The notes under the pieces were generated by a model that made no database searches, was not told the DNA's origin, and saw only the letters and a list, made by a program, of their open reading frames with translations. Shown here piece by piece: positions 54,265 to 62,576 of a stretch of 64,000 nt of DNA; the stretch's first letter is position 1, and the number at the start of each line of letters is the position of its first letter. A program made the position numbers and the translations under genes. Location: NCBI GenBank assembly GCA_033398695.1, contig CM065802.1, positions 202,635,096 to 202,699,095 on the forward strand, in the 5' to 3' direction. The DNA is from Orobanche coerulescens. Lineage: Eukaryota > Streptophyta > Magnoliopsida > Lamiales > Orobanchaceae.

Positions 54265-54715
54265 ATCGAGTAATCAATTTTTCACCTCATAACTTTCGTA
54301 TTCAAAGATGTCTTAATCACTTTCGCTTTTTTAAGATGTTGATAACAAGATTAACACTTGATAGATTGAAAAGATGTCTTTCCAATACACTTAACAATCA
54401 ATCAAAGAGGTTTCACTAGTAGAAATAGGATATGATCAATCTCTATTTAAACCAATTAGTCCTTTCATTTCTCTAACTTGACTATTTTTAGGATAAACGA
54501 TCGTTCATCGAGTAATCAACTTTTCACCTCATAATTTTCGTATTCAAAGGTGTCTTAACCACTTTCGCAATCTTAAGATGTTGATAACAAGATTAACATT
54601 TGATAGATTGAAAAGATATGTTTCCAATTCACTCAACAATCAATCAAGAAGATTTCATTAGTAAAAATAGGATATGATCAATCTCTATTTAAACCAATTA
54701 GTCCTAAAAATAGTT
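54265..54715. repeat. Direct duplication of about 200 bp inside K
   Basis: Both halves share CGAGTAATCAA, CACCTCATAA, AAGATGTTGATAACAAGATT and GATATGATCAATCTCTATTT in the same order. Confidence 0.85.
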
Positions 54716-55376
54716 TAAATCAATCAAATACTCAATATATAACCTAATAGAAATCCTCCTTCCCTTAGGAAGAAAGATTAGCTACTCATTGGTTTATACA
54801 TACTAAAATTATAATAGAAATAATTGATATATATAATATATATAGAAACTTTTAATTACTAGAACTTAATGACAATAGATAAAACTTACTTGAATATGAT
54901 GTATCAAAGTGCAAGAAATATACTTCAAATTATAACTTCAAACTTGTTCAAAGGTTACAAGCTTACAAAAATTGAAAGTAAAACACGAAGTAAAATACTA
55001 AGTGCTTATTGATCAAGCACTTTTCAATTACAAACTAAATGAAAGAAAAACTTCAAACCAAAAATGAAATACAAACTAAAATTGAGAGTTCTAAGGAAAA
55101 TATATTGCTATAAGAAAGAAGTATTTCTTAGCAAGAAGATGGGTATTTTGCAATGGATGAAGATGTCCTTTTATAGGTGATTTTCAAGAATACAATTGAT
55201 TATTTAATTCAAAATATCTATTATAATATCATTTTTTTTAATTCTTTATTCACACTTCACCCATGTCTTTGAATTTTCAGATTTTTGACCAAAAAAATAT
55301 CTTGTGGTTGAGTTCATAAGTTGGTCAAAAGTGGACTAATTTTGCATGGCATCTGCTGAAAAACGGCGATGAAAAA

Positions 55377-55560
55377 TGGCCCAGTTTGCCCCGTGTTGTG
55401 TGCCGTTTTGTGGTGACTCGGTCTCTTCCGGAATACCTACGAGGACACGACACTAAATGCCGGCCGTGTGTGAAACGGCCCAAGACATGGCCCTTGTTGC
55501 GCCGTATGTGAAACGGCCTACATAACACGGTCCTTTTTGCGCCGTGTTGTATGGTCGTTT
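55377..55560. repeat. Inverted-repeat motif cluster in K
   Basis: GCCGTGTGTGAAACGGCC, GCCGTATGTGAAACGGCC and related GCCGTGTTGTRTGCCGTTTT units, that is GCCGT...ACGGC with a spacer. Upstream of the minus-strand TATA box. Less regular than in other families. Confidence 0.6.
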
Positions 55561-55762
55561 TGCCTTGAAAAATTCCCGTCGTTGGATTTGATCTTGTTTT
55601 CCGTCCTTTTTGATGCTTCAGTCGATGAATCAGAAATAACCATTTTTAGCTCATGTTTGGACATATCTGTAAAATATGTATTTTTAATCACAAATCAGTA
55701 CGATTATGCCCGGAAAAAGGAATATTTTGTATATGAATTTTAGATCAATTATGCACTAATCA

Positions 55763-55767
55763 TAGCT
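55763..55767. repeat. Target-site duplication of K, right copy
   Basis: TAGCT. Confidence 0.8.
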
Positions 55768-55889
55768 CAAATGAAATGATTGGAACCGGCGTTCCCCGTG
55801 AAGTGAATGATTAGTTGATAATTATAAGTCTCAACGTGATTGACATATGATGAATGAATTATACGAATGAATGAATGATGATGAAATGA

Positions 55890-56300
55890 ATGATTATCCT
55901 ATTACCGAGCAAGAATTAACTTGTTCAAAACCGTGATGAATGTTCTTACCTCTGGCTCTCGAAGTCTGATAGGACCCATAAGATGATGCACGTGCTGGAG
56001 TGACAAAATCTCTCGAGGTTTGTGAGCCCTCTCGAGATTTACCGGCACTAGAACTCCTGCAGTATATCCATAGGTGTACCGGGTTCCCACACAGAAAACA
56101 GACAATAACTGGCACCGTACACCGAGTACTCATGTGCCCTGCTGAATCACAATTAAAGCAAACAACATTCGAACTCGTCGTCTGAGAAGAAAATGCTCTC
56201 CCAACACGAAGACGACTAGAAAACGATCTCTTGGACGTCGGAGTCCGATTTCCCTCTGACAGCTCTTTCCATACCGAGGCAGGAAAGTCACATGATAATT
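55890..56300 (-). pseudogene. gag: Gypsy gag zinc-knuckle remnant
   Basis: The minus strand encodes VCFNCDSAGHMSTRC followed by VCFLCGNPVHLWIYC, two C-x2-C-x4-H-x4-C knuckles with the spacing of the D and N gags (CFNCSRPGHMMSEC, CLACGRMGHRAKFC), then a Ser/Arg-rich tail. The chain has no capsid domain upstream and no protease downstream; on the minus strand it leads towards LTR J, suggesting a large internal deletion in the element J belongs to. Moderately diverged from D, so another subfamily. Confidence 0.7.
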
Positions 56301-56506
56301 ACAGATCCCGTATGAAGATCGCATTATGATTACGTGACGGAATGATGAAAATGAGCATACATGCTCTGACACAATGAATGCATTAATAATGCAATAAAAT
56401 GATCGTCGACATGACGCCGGAATATGATAAGATCGTATGAAAGATCAAGTGAGTTGACATGATTATCTGATGAAATTCCTGAAATGATTATCTTGAACAG
56501 GTTAAC

Positions 56507-56860
56507 TGTAATATCCGGATTTATTATTGTGTATTTCATCTGTATTTGAACCCTGTATTATTCGGAATTGTGACCTCGATAATTGGAGTATGATATTTCT
56601 CACATTTGTATCCTTGTACATAAGTATAACAACATGCAAAAGTTCTGGGTAAAAAATAAATGGGTAAAAACAAAAAGGAAAATAAAAGGGCAAATTCGGA
56701 ATATCAGTACTCTCTCTCATGTGACATCATCTGAAAGTTTGACTTTTGTCCTTCGTTGTAAATATAGTTTCTGGGCAGAGCAAATATTATCCTTCATTGT
56801 AATATCTGAAACAATAGGGTCTAAACTGTAATTAAACCATCTAAAAAAGTAGTCAGATGT
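56507..56860 (+). repeat. LTR fragment M
   Basis: Starts TGTAATATCCGG and shares ATTTCATCTGTATTTGAACC with the first 60 bp of H, then diverges. No array or terminus was found. The right boundary is approximate. Confidence 0.5.
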
Positions 56861-57120
56861 AAATCGCCCATAAATTTAAATATGAGTTTATTGAAACAAT
56901 TTTTTTTTAAAAATAAGTGAGAATGTAGAAATCGTCAAAATAATGAATTTGGTGAACGTTCTTGTTGGTCATTTTACACAATTAAGTAGCTATCAGCTAT
57001 TAATTATTTATCAAATATTTTTATACAAACAACTAATAGAAAGCTAGTCAAACAAACTAATACACAATTGAGTAAATATTATTGTTATTACTTATTTCAC
57101 TTATGTTGTATTAATTCTTC
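56861..57120. other. AT-rich DNA, nothing recognised
   Basis: No frame, terminal repeat or motif recognised. Confidence 0.5.
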
Positions 57121-57135
57121 CAATTGTATTGCATG

Positions 57136-57240
57136 AACAGGCTAATGAATTGGGTTTGCCTGAGGACCAAATTGAATGGGAATTTTTTCCAAGGTTACAC
57201 GCTAAGCATGGGGACTACAACAAAACCACAGAAAATTGCT
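57136..57240 (+). pseudogene. CACTA-associated protein, internal exon remnant
   Basis: The frame reads QANELGLPEDQIEWEFFPRL HAKHGDYN when translated from the HEQ codons, which suits an exon of the plant En/Spm-associated (Ptta, Transposase_24) protein. It is short, then stops. The overlapping 63-codon frame starting 57124 is a different register and not counted. Confidence 0.5.
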
Positions 57241-57476
57241 CCAATTAGATTACTAAAAAAAATCGTTGTTTATTGGTGCTCTCAATTGCTCCCACCCCAC
57301 ATCCTTATTTTATGATAATTTTACTCATCCATAAGCAAGAAAATATCAAAATCGGTTAAGATGTGATGAGAGAGCATGAGTTAGAAATTGAGCACTTAAT
57401 CTTTGCTATGTTTGTGGCTATTCTCACTATGATCATGAGATGTGTTGCTGCTATAATATTTGTATAGCATATTTCA

Positions 57477-57835
57477 TGAATCAGTGATTTTGAGGCTGCT
57501 TTACTACAATGTTAAAATCCCCACTTACAAATGTGAAGTATTCTAAAATGGAAATTAGAATGATTATTTGATGTATTTGCTGATATGTTCTTTATCTTAT
57601 TTGATGTATTTGCTATTTCATTCTACTGTATTTGATTTGCATGATTATGTTATGAATCAATGATTTTGAGGCTGCTTTACTACAATGTTGAAATCCCCAC
57701 TTACAAACGTGAAGTAATCTAAAATGGAAATTAGCATGATTATTTCATGTATTTGATGATCTGATGTGCTAAGATTCTTTATTTTATTTGATGTATTTGC
57801 TTCATTCTGTTGTATTTGATTTGCATGATTATATT
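57477..57835. repeat. Tandem duplication of about 177 bp in the CACTA intron
   Basis: Two copies (about 57477-57650 and 57653-57835) share TTTTGAGGCTGCTTTACTAC, AATCCCCACTTACAAA and TGTATTTGATTTGCATGATT. Confidence 0.85.
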
Positions 57836-57864
57836 TCTTATAATTGATATGTATTTTAATATAG

Positions 57865-58305
57865 GAGAGGGTGTACGAGCTTGCACACGATAGGCAAGAG
57901 CTACAAGACTCTAATGAAGATGGAGATATTGATATGAACCAGATATTCATTGAAGTTGGAATGGAACACATGAACAAGAGGAGAATAATAGGTACGGGAG
58001 ATCGAGCATCTTTGTACACAAGTAGATCTCGCTTGACTGGGGGTTCGCAGGTGTCATCAGCCCTAAACACGGAGGCTATGACACAACAATTGTCATCCTT
58101 GCAGACTGAGCTTGAGGCTGAGAAGGACGAGCGTACCAGGCTGATGGAACAGATGCAAGCTGAGCGTGATGAACGTCGCCAGTTGGAGGAGCGAATGGAG
58201 AAGCAGGCTGCTAAGCAAGAAAAGCAAGTTGCCGAGTCTGCTAAGATGAAGGAACAACTCGACATGCTTATGCAGTTCATGAGATCACGCCCCCCACCAT
58301 CTTGA
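57865..58305 (+). pseudogene. CACTA-associated protein (Transposase_24-like), last exon
   Basis: Begins after an acceptor-like TTTTAATATAG. The frame ERVYELAHDRQELQD, then DIDMNQIFIEVGMEHMNKRR, then IIGTGDRAS matches the end of the plant Ptta/En-Spm protein (conserved I-F-x-E-V-G and K-x-R-x-x-G-x-G). It is followed by a coiled coil of about 75 residues rich in Glu, Gln, Lys and Arg, and stops at 58303-58305. The exon is intact, but upstream exons are missing except a fragment at 57136. The protein belongs to the transposon-encoded set; its biochemical role is not well established. Confidence 0.7.
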
Positions 58306-58519
58306 ATGTAGTAGTTACATTAAAACGGAATAACACATACTCTCTAGTGTTCGCTAACGTTAGAATATGAGATTCAAAACTTATTAATTTGTTATATTTG
58401 AGTTACATTTGAATTTTACATTTTCATTGCATATTGTACTTTAATTATTGTGTTTCTGATTGTATATGCAATGCATAACAGGTTTGGAAAAGGGAAAACA
58501 AATTACAGCTAAATATAAT

Positions 58520-58772
58520 AGGGGTTGAAAAAAGTCCTGACGGATAAATGACGGATTAACAGTAAAAACATACTTCAAAAACAACGACAGACAAAGTCGG
58601 TCGTTAATTGCTAACAGATTAACGACGGATATTCGGTCTCTACCATCTTCAAAATCGCCGATGGATTAATTTGGTTGTTACTCCGCGATGGATATGCGGT
58701 CGTTATTCCGTCGCCATTTACAAAAACGACCAATTTCGCGACAGTAATCAGCGGCCGATAGTCGGTTGTTGA
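58520..58772. repeat. CACTA subterminal repeats
   Basis: Several GACGGATTAACGACGGATAT-like and GTCGGTCGTTAATT-like units in both orientations. Confidence 0.6.
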
Positions 58773-59300
58773 TGTAATATCCGTAACTTTCCATTTTTAG
58801 CAGTTTCTATTTTTGGTGCATATCTATTTTTATCGACTCGCTTGTAACCGTTTCGACATTTTGAATCTACTTTATTCTTGGAGTTTTTCCATTTGGACGA
58901 GTTTTGGTGATGGTTTCACGTAATTTCATTTTATGACATGTTTTGCCGTATGGACGTTCGATTCTCGTAAAACTCATTTGTTTTCGTGTTTCTTGTTTTG
59001 TGCAAGTTCATATGGTTGAGTTGGTCGTATTGAGACTTTCGGTTTGTAAATCCGACGTCGTATCGTGATTTTCGGGCACTTGGGCCATTTTTATAATTTC
59101 CTATAAGTTTAGGGAATTTCATTTCCGTTGTTGCATTACGGACTCTCCGGTGGTCGGAATTATATTTTCTTTCAGCGCTTAGCTCTGTCGTCTTGTATAT
59201 TTCGTGTTTATATTTCTGGATGTTTTCGAAGTCGTGTCGGGCTAGATGTTAACTTTTGGTTCTTGCACTCGAGCAGGCCACACGAGTTGTCGATTGTGTT

Positions 59301-59470
59301 TGGCGCTCGTGCGGAGCCGAATGCTAGGCAGGGGACTCCAGGGACGCACGAGTAGGAAGCACGAGCTAGTGCTCGTGCGCTGCGCTCGTGCGTAAGGACA
59401 TAAGTTGGGCAGTGTCCTGGCGCACGACCAGACGCACGAGGACTTGGTCGTGTGTGGTGGTCGTGCGTCT
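59301..59470. repeat. Inverted-repeat motif cluster, N LTR
   Basis: CGCACGAG and its complement CTCGTGCG occur about eight times. One pair forms the 20-bp hairpin GCACGAGCTAGTGCTCGTGC. The cluster ends a few bases before the TATA-like box. Confidence 0.8.
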
Positions 59471-59476
59471 CTGAGG

Positions 59477-59487
59477 TATTTAAGGGG
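59477..59487 (+). promoter_or_regulatory. TATA-like box of N LTR
   Basis: TATTTAAGGGG. Confidence 0.55.
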
Positions 59488-60818
59488 TCAGTCGCGTTTT
59501 TCAGCGTCATTTTTCATCTCTTCTTCTTCTTCTCCGAGGGTTAGGCGACTTAGATGATTTGGAGGCTGAAGGTTGGATCGTGTATCATCATCCATCCAAG
59601 ATTTTGAGTTCTAACACAAAGTTATCATCATTTAATCCACCTTCTTCACTCCGATTCAAGGTATTTTCGTCTAGAACCCTAAATTGTCAATTTTGGGGGG
59701 TTTTATGGGTTTAGCTTATTAGACTCGAATTATTCTAGTATGTTGTGATATTCCTCATCGATTGTTGTTATCGGATGGATTCCAATCCATTTTACCTAGT
59801 TAAATTCGTGAATTATCGATTCGGGGAGGTTTTGCGTAAACCCTCACCCGTATCGATTGATCGTCCATTATCGTAGTTGGTAATCGGGGTTATGGGTGTA
59901 TTTCAATCGATTATTGTTGTCCGTTGGGACTGAGTTATGCTAATTCTTCGTTTAGGAACCGTAGTTTTCTATTCGGATCGTCCGTAGTCGATTTTCACTT
60001 CCGATTCTTCAAGAATGTCTCAAAGGCAAGTACTTTACATTTGTTTACATGTTCTAGTATTTGAATTATGGCTGTATCGTGGTTGTTATGGATGGATATG
60101 TGTATGTTCACCTAGGGACGGTCCGACGGGGCCTCTAGGGATACGTATTGCCGTGTGTGTGCGTATCACGAACTGTGGTTAACCACCCAGGGATGTCCGA
60201 TGGGGCTCTGCGGGGTACGGTGGCCGTGAGTCTCGTACCAAGGTTAACTTTGAATTATGATTGTTGGAGATAATGTGTTTTGTGATTGTACATTGTAAAT
60301 ATTCCGGAATATAAAACGTTTTCTAAAATGATTTTTGGCGCATATATTCATTTGATTAGAATGTAGTTCAAATGGATTGTACTTGCACTAGCAGTTGTCG
60401 CTAATCCGTTAAATGGGGGAAATACTTTTGTATTTCAGGTACCGGTCTTGAAGACAAGCGAGCATTCGGGCCGTACGAGGATGATGGGCAAGCATGATAC
60501 TGTTCAGTGGTCATTTGTTGGTGTTCAGTTCTGTTACTTATTATTGATGTCTTGTTTTGGGATTTCTGTATTATGAAATTGGTTTAAGTACTCGAGTACT
60601 TCCTTTTTGAACCTATTGATGTTGTGTTTCCGTTTTGGGATATGGATTTGATGTCGGATTTTATTTGATGGATTATAGTCTTTCATTTGAATTGTCGTTT
60701 TGTGATGGTTGTATATATTTGTCGGATGTCATTTTGGTATATTAGCCTGGTGGATTCCACAGCATGGGGTCCACGGCACTATAATATGCCCTGATCGTCT
60801 TGGGGGTGTTACAGAATA

Positions 60819-60830
60819 TGGTATCAGAGC
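60819..60830 (+). promoter_or_regulatory. N primer binding site (tRNA-Met)
   Basis: TGGTATCAGAGC five bases after the LTR. Confidence 0.9.
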
Positions 60831-61108
60831 TTAGATTTATGGATACCTAGGTTGTCGGTTATTTGGGTCTAGTCGAGTGTCGTTTTTGAACAGTATCACT
60901 GTCATGCCATCATCTCAGTACGCCGGTGCTCGTAAGTTTTTCCTAACTTGACTCGTTTCACCGTTCTGTTCTATTCCTGTCTTAGTATCTTGTTGCGTTT
61001 TGCGTTTGAATTGTACTTACCCGTTACTTCTTCAGAATTCCTGCTGGTAGAGGACGCGGAGGCGACCGCGGACGCGGTAGGGGACGTGGCGCGGCTGGTG
61101 GGGCGGCC

Positions 61109-62033
61109 ATGTCCGATCACTCGGGAACTGATTCGGCAATGCCTTCTTTGTTGAACAGTGTTTCCCCTAGTTCCGGAGGTCAGCAGGACCAATCTGCTAG
61201 CTCCGGTAATGCTAATGAGAATGTTGGAGTGGCTAATATTTTTCAACAAGTAGCAAACCAGATGACGCTGCTGACTCATGACGTTCTGGTCCGCCAAGCT
61301 AATGCCAACCCGGTTCCGCCTACTGGATCCGGCAATGACAAGTTACTTCAGGATGTGATTCGTATGCGTCCTCCGCAGTTTGATGGTGCTTCCAACCCTT
61401 CCGGATGGGAGAGTTGGCTTTTTGAGATGGATAAAGTATTTGAGGCTACTAATTGTTCTGAGGAGAGGAAAGTACCCATTGCTCAGTACTTCCTCACCAA
61501 GGAGGCAGCAACGTGGTGGCAAGCAGTGAAACCGCATGACCGGGCAGCCACGTGGGCAGAGTTTCGGGATCTGATGGAAGATGAATTTTGTGCATGGCCA
61601 GTGAAAGAGGGGAGGATCCGAGCCTTCTTTGAGGCTAAGCCCCAAAGTGTTCCTATTTCTCAAGCTATCAAAGATTACAATCAACAGCCAAGTCCGAGAT
61701 GAGCTCGATAAGATCCGCCATTTTGATATGCGAATGAAACCGAGGGTGCGCCATTACATGTCTGGTCTGGGGTGCACGACTTTGAAAGAGTATCAGAATA
61801 AAGCGATGGCTTATGAGATGTCGTTTTCTGTGACAGAGACGGCAACCGAAGGAAAGAAGCAGAAGACCTCCGGTCAGTTTTCGGGAGGCAAGTCAGGAGG
61901 GTATCCGAAGGCTCGATGCGTACGCCGGTCTTGAGTCGGGCCGCCATCAGTTGGGCGAGGAAACGGTTCTAGGTCTGCTCCTACTAGTTCCGTTCGTGGT
62001 CCTACGTGCTTCAACTGTAGTCGTCCGGGCCAC
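61109..62033 (+). pseudogene. gag: N gag, frameshifted
   Basis: First frame MSDHSGTDSAM to IKDYNQQ (61109 to about 61689), uninterrupted by F, with the capsid motifs MRPPQFDGASNP and AKEAATWWQAVK-type sequence. Upstream in-frame codons are Arg/Gly-rich and could extend the protein. After NQQ the frame shifts; the homologous protein continues from about 61697 (VRDELDKIRHFDMRMKPRVR, HYMSGLGCTTLKEYQNKAMA) to a stop at 61934, then shifts again before the first zinc knuckle CFNCSRPGHMMSEC (about 62008-62050). It keeps the FDMRMKPRV segment missing in D. Confidence 0.88.
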
Positions 62034-62576
62034 ATGATGAGTGAGTGTGATAGGCCTCCGATTCAGTGTCTTGCTTGTGGTCGGATGGGTCATCGTGCTA
62101 AGTTTTGTACGGATGCAGCTCGGGCTCTAGTTACTCAGATATCAGCCCCAGCTGCGGGAGAGCCGAGTGTGAATCAGGCACCGACAGTTCCTCAGCCGCA
62201 GCAGAGTTTTGGTAGAGGTCGAGGACGTGGGCAGCCTTCTAGAGGGGGAGCTTCTAGTGCGGGGTCTGTTCCGCCCCGAGTTTATGAGTTGAGACGAGGA
62301 GGAGACCCAGACGCGACGGTGGCTACAGGTACCGTTCACATCCTTGACCATCCTCTTTCCGTATTATTCGATTCTGGTGCTACGCATTCTTTCATATCTA
62401 TGGATTGTGTGCGTCATCTACATGTTGATTGCCTAGTTGCTTGTGAGCCTTTTGTTGTTAGACTTCCTAGTGGGGATAGCATCGTGGGGGATCGTGAGAT
62501 TAGAGATTTTCCAGTGAGTATCGCGGGGAGGGTTTGACCTTCTAATCTGATTGCGGTAGACATTAGAGATGAAGAT
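62034..62576 (+). pseudogene. pro: N second knuckle and protease, one nonsense codon
   Basis: CLACGRMGHRAKFC, the Gly/Arg linker, then LFDSGATHSFISMDCV with catalytic D-S-G, and a stop TGA at 62535-62537 where D encodes Trp (DWPSNL). The frame continues through [20 protein letters not shown] without the element G insertion. Confidence 0.9.

Larger units (their letters stand above)
53689..55762 (-). repeat. K: solo LTR (2074 bp)
   Basis: Begins TGATCGGTCAAAA and ends CACTAATCA on the plus strand, flanked by TAGCT on both sides, with no internal region or second LTR, as left by LTR-LTR recombination. Minus orientation: TATAAAAGG on the minus strand at 55168-55176, and the R/U5 side near 53700-53780 resembles Athila-type LTR ends. 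It contains TACTAGACTATTTATATTAA-type tandem repeats (about 53920-54120) and a duplicated block of about 200 bp (about 54265-54470 and 54505-54715). Confidence 0.75.
57121..58772 (+). mobile_element. CACTA (En/Spm) transposon remnant
   Basis: Identified from a Transposase_24-like coding remnant (57136-57240 and 57865-58305) and from the GACGGATT/GGTCGTTAATNC-type subterminal repeats at 58520-58772, both typical of plant CACTA elements. No CACTA terminal repeat is visible: the left end is lost and the right end is cut by N at 58773. Confidence 0.65.
58773..60813 (+). repeat. N 5' LTR
   Basis: 2041 bp. It matches the D LTR at both ends (58773 to about 59160 and about 59650 to 60813), but about 59200-59640 does not align with D. 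That segment contains the CGCACGAG cluster and TATTTAAGGGG at 59477-59487. Confidence 0.92.
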
